Both the position numbers and the translations under genes were made by a program. A DNA stretch of 64,000 nucleotides from Parabacteroides goldsteinii. Its GTDB lineage: Bacteria > Bacteroidota > Bacteroidia > Bacteroidales > Tannerellaceae. This document shows, piece by piece, positions 17,797 to 26,711 of the stretch. Below the pieces are notes generated by a model, which did not search any database, was not told the DNA's origin, and worked only from the letters and a program-made list of their open reading frames with translations. Numbering within the stretch: the first letter of the stretch is position 1; each line of letters starts with the position of its first letter. The stretch covers positions 1 through 64,000 of the forward strand of contig NZ_JADNBB010000029.1 of assembly GCF_015550595.1 (NCBI RefSeq), read 5' to 3'.

Positions 17797-18198
17797 ATGA
17801 AAGGATTGCTATCTATACTTGTTTTTTTAAGCCTGATACTGATAGGTACTCAGGACGCTACAAATATAGATACATGTATCCGTCACGGGAACGTACAATT
17901 GAGTTCTGCCGAGAAAACGATTAAAGACAGAGCCTTACAACAGCAACATGAGTTAATATTCGACCTGGCAGAGAACTGTAACTATATACATATTCTATCC
18001 AAGCTGTCACGCGAAAGAAGTAACTCCAATAATTCACTCCGGCTGGAAAACAAATCTCATTCGGATCAATTTCTGAAAGAGTTCAATCTACGCCAGCGTA
18101 CCAGTGAATTAATATCGACTTTACAGATTATCGACGCATCATCCCTTCATTACCGCTTCGCACATTTTATCTACGAACTGCGAAGGATTATTATTTAA
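17797..18198 (+). CDS. Small exported protein of unknown function
   Basis: A 133-residue protein starting MKGLLSILVFLSLILIGTQD, a clear signal peptide or single N-terminal membrane anchor. The remainder is rich in charged and helix-forming residues with two cysteines (DTCIRHGN, AENCNYIH) and no domain I recognise. The frame is open from 17734, but 17797 places the hydrophobic segment at the N-terminus. A weak promoter, TTTTG near 17730 and CACCTTTG near 17755, precedes it. It lies 124 bases before nuoA and could be read through into the nuo operon, though a direct link to complex I is not shown. Confidence 0.65.
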   Translation: MKGLLSILVFLSLILIGTQDATNIDTCIRHGNVQLSSAEKTIKDRALQQQHELIFDLAENCNYIHILSKLSRERSNSNNSLRLENKSHSDQFLKEFNLRQRTSELISTLQIIDASSLHYRFAHFIYELRRIII

Positions 18199-18322
18199 AT
18201 CAATTCTTACTGATATCTTATAGGCTATTCCTGTAGACAGGAACGGCACAAATTGCTATTGCCGGAAGTAACCATCTTCGTTCGGCAAAGGTTATCTACC
18301 TTTTAATTAATTCATAACAGAT
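18199..18322 (+). other. Structured spacer upstream of nuoA
   Basis: The 124-base gap contains TTCCTG-TAGA-CAGGAA (about 18227-18242), and TTGCC pairing with GGCAA around a 20-nt segment (about 18256-18288). No TAnnTTTG promoter element is visible, so nuo may be transcribed from upstream or from a non-canonical promoter, with this as a folded leader. Confidence 0.35.
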
Positions 18323-18673
18323 ATGGGAGCTATATCAATTTTACTAATGCTGTTCGCCGGCATTGGTTTTGCCGGCCTGGCTATAGGCGTAGGCAAACTG
18401 GTGTCAACGAAACGCAGAAACCTGGTCAAAGGGGAGGCATACGAATGTGGTCTTCCCACGGAAGGAACATCCTGGGGACAGTTTAATGTAGGTTATTACC
18501 TCTTCTCCTTATCCTTCCTCATCTTCGATGTGGAAATGGTGTTCCTTTATCCCTGGGCCGTCACACTGAAAGAAGTAGGTGCCCCGGCACTGGTCGAGAT
18601 TATCTTTTTTATGCTGTTCCTGTTCATGGGATTGCTTTACGCATTTAAAAAGAAAGCATTGCAATGGAAATGA
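18323..18673 (+). CDS. nuoA: NADH-quinone oxidoreductase subunit A
   Basis: A 116-residue membrane subunit of complex I with three transmembrane helices at about 5-25, 60-80 and 88-108. The conserved loop [21 protein letters not shown] carries the cysteine exposed near the quinone site, and the family segment [15 protein letters not shown] is present. It opens the operon and overlaps nuoB by 10 bases. Confidence 0.97.
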   Translation: MGAISILLMLFAGIGFAGLAIGVGKLVSTKRRNLVKGEAYECGLPTEGTSWGQFNVGYYLFSLSFLIFDVEMVFLYPWAVTLKEVGAPALVEIIFFMLFLFMGLLYAFKKKALQWK

Positions 18674-19209
18674 AAAAAGACTTTTTACCCGAAATACCGG
18701 AAGAGTTTCGCGAAAACCTGGGACAGAATGTCCTGGTTACGACCATAGACAAAATTGCCGGATGGGCCCGTAGTAATTCACTCTGGCCATTGACTTTCGG
18801 AACCAGCTGCTGCGCTATTGAAATGATGAGTGCAGCATCCGCCAAATACGACTGGTCGCGCTTCGGTTTCGAAGTGGCACGCGCCACCCCACGGCAGGCC
18901 GACCTGATCATTGTAGCCGGAACAATCACGAACAAGATGGCTCCGGTACTACGCCGTTTGTACGACCAGATACCGGAACCCAAATACGTGATCGCTATGG
19001 GAGCCTGTACGATTACCGGCGGCCCATTTGCTAAAGACAGCTACACAGTCGTACGGGGCGTAGACAAGATTGTCCCGGTAGATGTCTATATTCCGGGCTG
19101 CCCACCCCGGCCGGAAGCCTTATTGCAGGGAATGATGGCATTGCAGCAAAAAATCAAATTGCAAAAAGCGTATGTAATAGAGAAACCTAAAGACGAACCG
19201 GAGTTATGA
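18664..19209 (+). CDS. nuoB: NADH-quinone oxidoreductase subunit B
   Basis: A 181-residue peripheral-arm subunit that holds the terminal [4Fe-4S] cluster N2, which passes electrons to quinone. Cluster ligands appear as [20 protein letters not shown] and [10 protein letters not shown]. The protein is of normal length. Its start lies within the end of nuoA and its stop overlaps the nuoC start by 4 bases, so the three are translationally coupled. Confidence 0.98.
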   Translation: MEMKKDFLPEIPEEFRENLGQNVLVTTIDKIAGWARSNSLWPLTFGTSCCAIEMMSAASAKYDWSRFGFEVARATPRQADLIIVAGTITNKMAPVLRRLYDQIPEPKYVIAMGACTITGGPFAKDSYTVVRGVDKIVPVDVYIPGCPPRPEALLQGMMALQQKIKLQKAYVIEKPKDEPEL

Positions 19210-19655
19210 ATAAAGAAGAACTGACAACATTACTCTCCAACCGTTTCCAGGGGAAAGATATAGGAGAAAGCTTCGGACTTCCGGCTCTGACAATCGCTAA
19301 AGAGGAGCTTATGGATACCGCCCATCTGCTGAAAGAGGACCAGGCATTTGGTTTCAATCAACTGGTTTGCGAAACAGTAACAGACCGTAGCGAATATTTT
19401 GAACTGGTTTGTCACCTGCGTGCGGTAGGCAAAGGACATGAAATGATCCTGAAAACACACGTGGAGCGGGAAGCGACTCCTCTCCTTCCTTCACTCTATG
19501 AGTTATGGCAAGCAGCAGAATTATTCGAAGACGAGATATATGACCTGTTCGGTATCCGTTTCGATAATCATCCGCATCTGCGCAGGTTATTCCTGGATGA
19601 AGAGTTCGAAGGATATCCATTACGTAAGGATTTTGTGAACACGCTTGATTTGTAA
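19206..19655 (+). CDS. nuoC: NADH-quinone oxidoreductase subunit C
   Basis: A 149-residue 30-kDa-type subunit of the complex I quinone module. The family signature is seen as [45 protein letters not shown] near the C-terminus. In E. coli and some relatives NuoC is fused to NuoD; here they are separate with a 26-base gap. Start and stop are set by 4-base overlap with nuoB and the following gap. Confidence 0.96.
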   Translation: MNKEELTTLLSNRFQGKDIGESFGLPALTIAKEELMDTAHLLKEDQAFGFNQLVCETVTDRSEYFELVCHLRAVGKGHEMILKTHVEREATPLLPSLYELWQAAELFEDEIYDLFGIRFDNHPHLRRLFLDEEFEGYPLRKDFVNTLDL

Positions 19656-19681
19656 GCTACACAACTTAATAGGTATTAATC

Positions 19682-20803
19682 ATGGAAAAATATATGGAAA
19701 TAACACCTGACGAATCGGACGGTTTTATCATAAACATTGGGCCGCAACACCCGTCTACACACGGGGTACTTCGCTTGCGTACGCAACTGGATGGTGAAAC
19801 GATCCTGAATATGGACCCGCATCCGGGTTATATTCACAGGGGCATCGAAAAGATGTGCGAATCGTTGGGATACAAGCAATTTATCTATCTGACGAGTCGG
19901 ATGGACTATCTCTCAGCCCACATGAACAATCAGGCATGCGCTCTCTGTATCGAAAAAGGAGCCGGCCTTGAAGTTCCAGAGCGTGCGCAGGTGATCAGGG
20001 TTATCATGGCGGAATTACAACGTCTCGCCTCGCATTTGCTCTGGTGGGGCTGTATGGGATTGGATATGGGAGCCGTTTCTCCCTTTTTCTACGCATTCCG
20101 CGAGCGGGAAATGATACTCGAAATCTTTGAGGAGACGGGAGGTAACCGGTTGACAATGAATTATATTACGCCGGGCGGTGTTATGCAGGATTTACATCCG
20201 GATTTCGTACGCAAGGTAAAAGAGGTACTCGCCTCCCTGAAAAAACATGAACATGAATACGGCGAACTGCTTACCGGCAATATCATCTTCCGTAAACGCC
20301 TGGATGGTGTCGGTACACTGACTCCGGAGCTTGCCGTTTCACTGGGTTGCACAGGTCCGGTTGCAAGAGGCTCGGGTATTTCATGCGATGTCCGCAAACA
20401 GGCTCCTTATGATGTTTACGATCAGGTAGAGTTCAAAGAGATTCTTTTCTCCGGGGGAGATTGCATGAACCGTTACATGGTCCGGATGGAAGAGATGAAA
20501 GAGTCTATCTCCATCATCGAACAACTGATCGACCGCATACCGGAAGGTTCCTTCCGCAATAAATCCAAAGGAATGCTGAGGCTTCCGGAAGGAGAATACT
20601 ATCAGCGGGTAGAGACTGCACGTGGTGAACTGGGTGTATATATTGTTGCCGATGGCTCTGCCAAACCCTGGCGTGTGAAATTCCGGACACCGAACTTCAG
20701 CAATCTGACGGCACTCAAACCTTTGTCAGTCGGTTCGAAAGTGGGAGATCTTGTGGCGATCATGTCGACACTCGACCTGATAATACCTGATATTGACAGA
20801 TAA
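19682..20803 (+). CDS. nuoD: NADH-quinone oxidoreductase subunit D
   Basis: A 373-residue 49-kDa subunit that lines the quinone cavity with NuoB. The N-terminal INIGPQHPSTHGVLRLRTQLDG contains the His-rich loop (HPSTHG), and GYIHRGIEKMCE, MNYITPGGV and VGDLVAIMSTLDLIIPDIDR are family segments. A Tyr/His quinone-binding pair is consistent with these loops. It is followed after 13 bases by nuoH. Confidence 0.97.
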   Translation: MEKYMEITPDESDGFIINIGPQHPSTHGVLRLRTQLDGETILNMDPHPGYIHRGIEKMCESLGYKQFIYLTSRMDYLSAHMNNQACALCIEKGAGLEVPERAQVIRVIMAELQRLASHLLWWGCMGLDMGAVSPFFYAFREREMILEIFEETGGNRLTMNYITPGGVMQDLHPDFVRKVKEVLASLKKHEHEYGELLTGNIIFRKRLDGVGTLTPELAVSLGCTGPVARGSGISCDVRKQAPYDVYDQVEFKEILFSGGDCMNRYMVRMEEMKESISIIEQLIDRIPEGSFRNKSKGMLRLPEGEYYQRVETARGELGVYIVADGSAKPWRVKFRTPNFSNLTALKPLSVGSKVGDLVAIMSTLDLIIPDIDR

Positions 20804-20816
20804 AAAACAAAAAGAA

Positions 20817-21905
20817 ATGACAAGTTTACAAATAGATTTCACAGGTCTTATCCAATGGATCGGGCAAACATTGTCCGACTATCTGTCGCCGGGCTGGGCA
20901 TTGGCTGTCGAGTTAATCCTTGCAGCCGTCGCCCTTATCGTAATGATCGTTGTCCTGGTTATTCTGATGATCTACGCCGAACGAAAGATTGCCGGTTTCA
21001 TGCAGTTGCGTCTCGGACCGATGCGCGTAGGCTGGTGTGGCTCCGTGCAGGCTATCGCCGACGTATTGAAGCTGCTTCTGAAAGAGTGCGTTACACCGTT
21101 TAAGGCGGATAGGTTCCTCTTTGCCCTGGCGCCCTTCATCGTACTGACCACCAGCTTTCTGGCACTGGTTCCATTCTCCTATTCGCCGGGATTGCAGTTG
21201 TGGGATATCAATATCGGGGTACTTTACGTCACTGCCGTTTCATCGATCAGCGTGATCGGGGTGATGATGGCGGGATGGGCCAGTAACAATAAATATTCGC
21301 TATTGGGGGCTATGCGTAGCGGTGCACAGATCGTGAGTTACGAGCTTTCAGTCGGCATGTCGTTGATTGCCGTGATTGCCATGAGCGGCTCACTGTCGAT
21401 TCTCGACATTATTAACTCGCAGGCCGACGGATGGTGGATTTACAAGGGACATATCCCGGCTATTATCTCTTTCATGATATTTATCATTGCCTCAACAGCA
21501 GAACTCAACCGTGCGCCCTTCGACCTGGCGGAAGCCGAGCAGGAGCTGACAGCCGGATTCCACACCGAATATTCAGGTATGCAGTTCGCCATGTTCTTTC
21601 TCTCGGAATACACCAATATGCTGATCGCCTCTATGATGGCTGCAACGGTATTTTTCGGAGGCTGGCAACCGCTCTACATTCACGGGCTCGACGGATTCAA
21701 TGCAGCGATGGATTATATACCGGGATTTATCTGGTTCTTCGGTAAGGTATTCTTTGTGGTGTTCCTGATCATGTGGTTCCGCTGGACATTTCCACGTATC
21801 CGTATAGACCAGCTGCTTCGTCTGGAATGGAAATACCTGCTGCCCATCAGTATTGTCAATGTACTTATTGCAGCGACGGTTGCGGTATTCGAATGGTATA
21901 TATAA
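20817..21905 (+). CDS. nuoH: NADH-quinone oxidoreductase subunit H
   Basis: A 362-residue membrane subunit with about eight transmembrane helices that joins the peripheral and membrane arms. Key segments are YAERKIAGFMQLRLGPMRVG, ADVLKLLLKE, and the acidic loop AELNRAPFDLAEAEQELTAGFHTEYSGMQF, which belongs to the E-channel that couples quinone chemistry to proton transfer. The ATG at 20817 is preferred over 20793 because the latter overlaps nuoD and AAAAAGAA precedes 20817. Confidence 0.97.
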   Translation: MTSLQIDFTGLIQWIGQTLSDYLSPGWALAVELILAAVALIVMIVVLVILMIYAERKIAGFMQLRLGPMRVGWCGSVQAIADVLKLLLKECVTPFKADRFLFALAPFIVLTTSFLALVPFSYSPGLQLWDINIGVLYVTAVSSISVIGVMMAGWASNNKYSLLGAMRSGAQIVSYELSVGMSLIAVIAMSGSLSILDIINSQADGWWIYKGHIPAIISFMIFIIASTAELNRAPFDLAEAEQELTAGFHTEYSGMQFAMFFLSEYTNMLIASMMAATVFFGGWQPLYIHGLDGFNAAMDYIPGFIWFFGKVFFVVFLIMWFRWTFPRIRIDQLLRLEWKYLLPISIVNVLIAATVAVFEWYI

Positions 21906-21926
21906 ACAGATAAAGGAGAATTGAAA

Positions 21927-22415
21927 ATGAATAAATGCATAAACTATATATACTCTATCGGTGCAGCCATCGGGTCGCTGGGTAAAGGAATGTTCCGCAC
22001 ATTCAGCAGCATGGTGCATCCCAGCCGGATACTGACACAGCAGTATCCCGAAAACAGGGAAACGACACTCTATATTCCTGAACGCTTCAAGGCGGAACTT
22101 CATCTGATAGAGGATGAGAACGGTGAACTGAAATGCACAGCCTGTACCCTTTGCCAGACAGCCTGTCCCAACGATACGATCCAAATCAAAGTGGAGAAGG
22201 TGACTACACCGGAAGGAAAAAGCAAACGCGTTCTCAGCGAATACATCTACGACCTGGGACGTTGCACTTTCTGCGGCCAGTGCGTGGACTCCTGTAATTT
22301 CGGGGCACTGGAGATGACCAATCATTTTGAAAACAGTGAATATAACAAGCGGAAACTGGTGAAGTTCCTCAACGAGCATCACCTGCCCGCCAATAGAAAG
22401 GAGGAACAAATATGA
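21927..22415 (+). CDS. nuoI: NADH-quinone oxidoreductase subunit I
   Basis: A 162-residue ferredoxin-like subunit carrying clusters N6a and N6b. Two motifs are intact: CTACTLCQTACPNDTI and CTFCGQCVDSCNFGAL. The ATG at 21927 lies nine bases after AAAGGAG, better spaced than the TTG at 21921. Because nuoE, F and G are missing, NuoI is the likely electron entry point for a small carrier such as ferredoxin, which is inference. Confidence 0.97.
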   Translation: MNKCINYIYSIGAAIGSLGKGMFRTFSSMVHPSRILTQQYPENRETTLYIPERFKAELHLIEDENGELKCTACTLCQTACPNDTIQIKVEKVTTPEGKSKRVLSEYIYDLGRCTFCGQCVDSCNFGALEMTNHFENSEYNKRKLVKFLNEHHLPANRKEEQI

Positions 22416-22924
22416 ATGCCGAAGCAGTTCTATTTTACGTACTTTCAGCAGGGATACTCACACTGGGTGCGCTCTGTGTATTCAGCCGGAGCATTTTCCG
22501 GTCGGCCGTCTTCCTGCTCCTCTGCCTGATAGGGGTAGCGGGGTTGTATATAATGATGGAGATGAACTTCGTGGCTGCCTTGCAGATAATGATCTATGTG
22601 GGAGGTATTGTGGTGCTTATCATCTTCTCCATCTTCCTGACCCACAATACAGGGGCGAAGTTGCCACTGCCTATTCCCCGGCGAATGTTCTGGGCATTGT
22701 TTCTGCCCTTCAGCGGTTTTATGCTGGTACTGTGGGTATTGTTGCACCATCCGTTCCGGTCGGAAACGATCTCCCCAAAGATACTCGACATCCATGAGAT
22801 CGGACATCAGTTGTTCAATCTGAATGAATACGGCTACATCTATCCGTTCGAAATAGTCAGCGTCTTATTGCTGGCTGCCCTGATCGGTAGTATTGTAATA
22901 GCACAAAGTAATAAAAAGAAATAA
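22412..22924 (+). CDS. nuoJ: NADH-quinone oxidoreductase subunit J
   Basis: A 170-residue membrane subunit with five predicted helices. The conserved third helix FVAALQIMIYVGGIVVLIIFSIFLT contains the family YVGGIVVL motif with its pi-bulge region. It overlaps nuoI by 4 bases and ends 4 bases before nuoK. Confidence 0.95.
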   Translation: MNAEAVLFYVLSAGILTLGALCVFSRSIFRSAVFLLLCLIGVAGLYIMMEMNFVAALQIMIYVGGIVVLIIFSIFLTHNTGAKLPLPIPRRMFWALFLPFSGFMLVLWVLLHHPFRSETISPKILDIHEIGHQLFNLNEYGYIYPFEIVSVLLLAALIGSIVIAQSNKKK

Positions 22925-22928
22925 GATT

Positions 22929-23243
22929 ATGGAACAAATACCTCTTTCACATATACTGATATTGAGTTCGGCGCTCTTCTTCCTGGGAGCTTACGGCTTC
23001 TTTGCCCGCCGCAATCTGATTACGGTCCTGATGTCGACCGAATTGATCCTGAACAGTGTAAACATCAACTTTGTGGCATTCAATAAATATCTGTATCCGG
23101 ATCAACTCGAGGGCGTCTTCTTCACGCTCTTTATCATTATAGTCGCGGCTGCGGAAGTGTCACTCTCGATAGCGATCATTATCAACCTCTACAGGAAATT
23201 CAAGACCATAGATATCGATGATACAACGACAATGAAATACTGA
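22929..23243 (+). CDS. nuoK: NADH-quinone oxidoreductase subunit K
   Basis: A 104-residue subunit with three transmembrane helices. The membrane glutamates needed for proton movement are visible in MSTELILNSVNINFVAF and VAAAEVSLSIAIIINLYR. Length and sequence are typical. It is followed 5 bases later by nuoL. Confidence 0.97.
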   Translation: MEQIPLSHILILSSALFFLGAYGFFARRNLITVLMSTELILNSVNINFVAFNKYLYPDQLEGVFFTLFIIIVAAAEVSLSIAIIINLYRKFKTIDIDDTTTMKY

Positions 23244-23248
23244 CCGAT

Positions 23249-25177
23249 ATGAATAATTATGAACTATATACAGGATTGATCCTTCTACTGCCTCTGGCAG
23301 GGTTTATCACCTTGTCGCTGGCCGGTAAACGGTTCACTCCACGTGGGGCCGGCATACTGGCTACCCTGTTACTGGTACTGACCGCGTTACTGTCGTGGAT
23401 AGTGGCTTATGGCTATTTCTTCGAGTTCGGCAAGCAGGCAGGTATTTACCAACCCTGCCGGCTAATGGATTTCGAATGGTTACCTTTCACCGATACGCTT
23501 TCGATCAATGTGGGCATAACCCTGACACCGATCATTGCGATGATGTTGGTCGTTATCCCGACCGTGTCGCTATTTGTCCACCTTTACAGCACCGGCTACA
23601 TGAAGGGAGAAGAAAGGTTAGGGAGTTATTTCGCTTACCTGCAACTGTTCACCTTCTCCATGCTGGGGTTGGTGATGGCATTCAACATCTTCCAGGTTTA
23701 CTTCTTCTGGGAATTGGTCGGCGTCTCTTCCTTCCTGCTGATCGGATTTTATTTTAAACTGCCTGCCGCTATTGCAGCTGCGAAGAAGGCCTTTATCGTC
23801 ACCCGCTTTGCCGACCTGGGGTTCCTGATCGGTATCCTGATGCTTGGCGCGGGAGCCGGTTCGTTCGACATCGAACAAATTATCAGCCGGCTCACCGATC
23901 CGGGATCGGCTTACCTGACGGCCTTTACAAACGGCTCCTTTCTCGGCTTTTCTACATTGACATGGGCACTGCTCCTTGTCTTTGCCGGAGGTGCGGGTAA
24001 ATCGGCAATCTTCCCCTTGCATGTATGGCTACCGGATGCTATGGAGGGTCCTACACCAGTCAGTGCCCTGATCCATGCAGCTACGATGGTCGTTGCCGGT
24101 GTCTTCCTGGTGGCACGGTTGTTTCCGGTTTATGCCATTTCGGCTCCGGCAGCATTGGAAGTGATAGCCATACTCAGTGCTTTTACGGCTTTGTTTGCTG
24201 CAATAATAGCTTGTACACAGACCGAGTTAAAAAAAGTGCTGGCTTATTCTACGATCTCACAGATCGCCTATATGTTACTGGCACTGGGTGTTGCCGGATG
24301 GGGCAAAGAAGCGGCCGAAGGATATACAGCTTCGATGTTCCATTTATTTACGCATGCATTCTTCAAAGCAGCTCTTTTCCTCTGTGCCGGAGTTATTATC
24401 CACATCGTTCATTCGGGAAAACTGGAAGATATGGGAGGGCTGCGAAAGAGCCTGCCCATTACACACATCGCTTTTCTGTTGGCGGCTTTGTCTATCTCCG
24501 GATGTCCGTTCCTGTCGGGTTTCTTCAGTAAGGAAGCGATTCTGGCAGCTGCATGGACAAGCCATCCGGTCTTATATGTTGTCGCTCTGGTCACCAGCGG
24601 ACTGACTGCTTTCTATATGTTCCGCATCTATTTCCTTGTCTTCTTCAATAAGAAAGCAACGGAGGAAAAAGCACATGAACCCTGGCAGATGGCTTTACCG
24701 CTGATCGTACTGACCATCGGTACTGTATTTGCAGGATATATTCCTTTCGGCGAGCTGGTCAGTGCCGATGGGATACCGTATAAGCTACACGTAAGTGTCT
24801 TGTCGAGTCTTTTACCTGTATCTGCCGCGCTGATCGGGATTCTGGCAGCAGCCTCATTCTATGCCGTACGCAATGACCGGCCGGCTGCGTTTGCAAAGGG
24901 CCTGGGGGGCTTTTATCAATGGGCCTACCATAAGTTTTATATAGATACCGTGTACTTGTTCTTCGCCAAACAGGTGATGGATAAAGGATTCGGAGGCCTG
25001 TTCTCTTTTATAGACACCCGTGTCATACAGGGAACTCTTAACGGACTGGCGGAAGGAAGCTATTCTTTCAGTGTGCTGATCAAACGGATGCAATCCGGCC
25101 GTATCCAGACATACGGCTTCTTCTTCCTCGGAGGTATTCTTTTGATGGCCGTATTACTAATCATTCAATACATTTGA
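23249..25177 (+). CDS. nuoL: NADH-quinone oxidoreductase subunit L
   Basis: A 642-residue antiporter-like subunit at the distal end of the membrane arm, with about sixteen helices and the lateral amphipathic helix at the C-terminus. Recognisable segments are YFFWELVGVSSFLLIGFYF (key Glu), GAGKSAIFPLHVWLPDAMEGPTPVSALIHAATMV with the functional Lys and His, and FTHAFFKAALFLCAGVIIH. It pumps protons in classical complex I. Confidence 0.97.
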   Translation: MNNYELYTGLILLLPLAGFITLSLAGKRFTPRGAGILATLLLVLTALLSWIVAYGYFFEFGKQAGIYQPCRLMDFEWLPFTDTLSINVGITLTPIIAMMLVVIPTVSLFVHLYSTGYMKGEERLGSYFAYLQLFTFSMLGLVMAFNIFQVYFFWELVGVSSFLLIGFYFKLPAAIAAAKKAFIVTRFADLGFLIGILMLGAGAGSFDIEQIISRLTDPGSAYLTAFTNGSFLGFSTLTWALLLVFAGGAGKSAIFPLHVWLPDAMEGPTPVSALIHAATMVVAGVFLVARLFPVYAISAPAALEVIAILSAFTALFAAIIACTQTELKKVLAYSTISQIAYMLLALGVAGWGKEAAEGYTASMFHLFTHAFFKAALFLCAGVIIHIVHSGKLEDMGGLRKSLPITHIAFLLAALSISGCPFLSGFFSKEAILAAAWTSHPVLYVVALVTSGLTAFYMFRIYFLVFFNKKATEEKAHEPWQMALPLIVLTIGTVFAGYIPFGELVSADGIPYKLHVSVLSSLLPVSAALIGILAAASFYAVRNDRPAAFAKGLGGFYQWAYHKFYIDTVYLFFAKQVMDKGFGGLFSFIDTRVIQGTLNGLAEGSYSFSVLIKRMQSGRIQTYGFFFLGGILLMAVLLIIQYI

Positions 25178-25181
25178 TAAA

Positions 25182-26693
25182 ATGGACTTACTAACGATAC
25201 TTTTACTTATACCCGGTATTACGCTCGTCCTGTTATTCCTCGCCAAGGGACAACAGGCAGTCCGAAAGACAGCCATGGCCGGTGGAGCCGTACAGTTACT
25301 CTATACAATCTTCCTCGCCTATCGTTTCATACAGGAAAAGGTCGCGACAGGCAATACAAGCGGGTTACTCTTTAATGACTCGTTCAACTGGTTCGAACCG
25401 CTGAACATCAATTTCAGCTACGGGATCGACGGTATCTCGCTGCTGATGATACAGCTTACCGCACTGGTCGTATTCAGCGGCATACTGGTCTCCGGGAATA
25501 TCCGGGAACAATCCAAAGAGTTTTATGTCCTACTTACGCTGCTGGGCTTCGGGGCTTACGGCTTCTTTATAGCAACAGACTTATTCATGCTTTTCTTCTT
25601 CCTGGAGATCGCTGTTATCCCGAAATACCTGCTTATCGGTATCTGGGGATCAGGTGCACACGAAAAGAATGCCATGAAACTGGCACTGATGCTGATGGGT
25701 GGTTCAGCACTGGTCTTTATCGGCATTGTCATGCTCTACTTCTTCAACGGGGATGTCTCCGGCCATTTCACCTGGAATTTGCAAGAGCTGGCTCAGACGC
25801 ATCTGCCTGTATATTACCAACGACCGTTGTACCTATTGACCTTTATAGGCTTCGGTGTATTCACAGCTCTCTTTCCTTTTCATTCCTGGGCTCCGGACGG
25901 TCACTCATCGGCACCAACTGCCGCCTCTATGTTCCTGGCAGGCGTTTCTATGAAGTTGGGAGGATACGGATGTCTGCGGGTAGCCACCTTCCTGTTTCCC
26001 GAAGCAGCCGACGAATTATCATGGATATTCATCATTCTTGCTTCAACCGCTATCCTATATGGGGCCATCGTTACCTTAAAACAAAAAGACCTGAAGTATA
26101 TGAATGCTTTCTCGTCTGTCAGCCACTGCGGATTTGTCATCTTAGGTATTGCAATGCTTACCCGCACGGCTATCACGGGAGCAGTGATGCAAATGGTTTC
26201 ACATGGAGTAATGACAGCCCTCTTCTTCGGTGTGATCGGTATGATCTATCAACGCACACATACCCGGCAGATCAGCGAACTGGGAGGAGTGCTTTATCAG
26301 GCTCCGTTCATCGGTTCCGCCTTCCTGATCGCCGGACTCTGCTCACTGGGGTTGCCGGGGATGAGCGGTTTCGTTTCCGAAATGACGATCTTCGTCGGTT
26401 CCTGGGAACGAGCGGGGATTTTCTACCGGGTCGCAACTTTAATAGCCTGCTCATCTATCGTGATTACAGCCGTATATATCCTGCGGGCAGTAGGCTCGGT
26501 TATCTGGGGAGAAGTACGCAATAAGGCAGTCAAAAACATGACAGATGCAACCCCCTCAGAGAGACTCGCATCAGTCCTGCTGATAGCTGCTATCTTCCTG
26601 ATCGGAACATGTCCTTTTTGGGTGATTCGTTTGATCGACAGCGACAGTCTTGTTATTGCTCAACGGTTACTGACACAGGCTTTTCAATATTAA
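25182..26693 (+). CDS. nuoM: NADH-quinone oxidoreductase subunit M
   Basis: A 503-residue antiporter-like subunit with about fourteen helices. FFFLEIAVIPKYLLIGIWG carries the conserved Glu, FGVFTALFPFHSWAPDGHSSAPTAASMFLAGV the family loop, and MNAFSSVSHCGFVILGI the interhelical segment. In many species the loop reads HTWLPDAH; here HSWAPDGH. It starts 4 bases after nuoL. Confidence 0.97.
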   Translation: MDLLTILLLIPGITLVLLFLAKGQQAVRKTAMAGGAVQLLYTIFLAYRFIQEKVATGNTSGLLFNDSFNWFEPLNINFSYGIDGISLLMIQLTALVVFSGILVSGNIREQSKEFYVLLTLLGFGAYGFFIATDLFMLFFFLEIAVIPKYLLIGIWGSGAHEKNAMKLALMLMGGSALVFIGIVMLYFFNGDVSGHFTWNLQELAQTHLPVYYQRPLYLLTFIGFGVFTALFPFHSWAPDGHSSAPTAASMFLAGVSMKLGGYGCLRVATFLFPEAADELSWIFIILASTAILYGAIVTLKQKDLKYMNAFSSVSHCGFVILGIAMLTRTAITGAVMQMVSHGVMTALFFGVIGMIYQRTHTRQISELGGVLYQAPFIGSAFLIAGLCSLGLPGMSGFVSEMTIFVGSWERAGIFYRVATLIACSSIVITAVYILRAVGSVIWGEVRNKAVKNMTDATPSERLASVLLIAAIFLIGTCPFWVIRLIDSDSLVIAQRLLTQAFQY

Positions 26694-26711
26694 CTTATAA
26701 AACAAAAGATT

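Noticed and set aside
21573-22409. 278-codon minus-strand open frame across nuoH and nuoI
   Set aside because: Antisense to two conserved complex I genes whose frames and spacing are normal.
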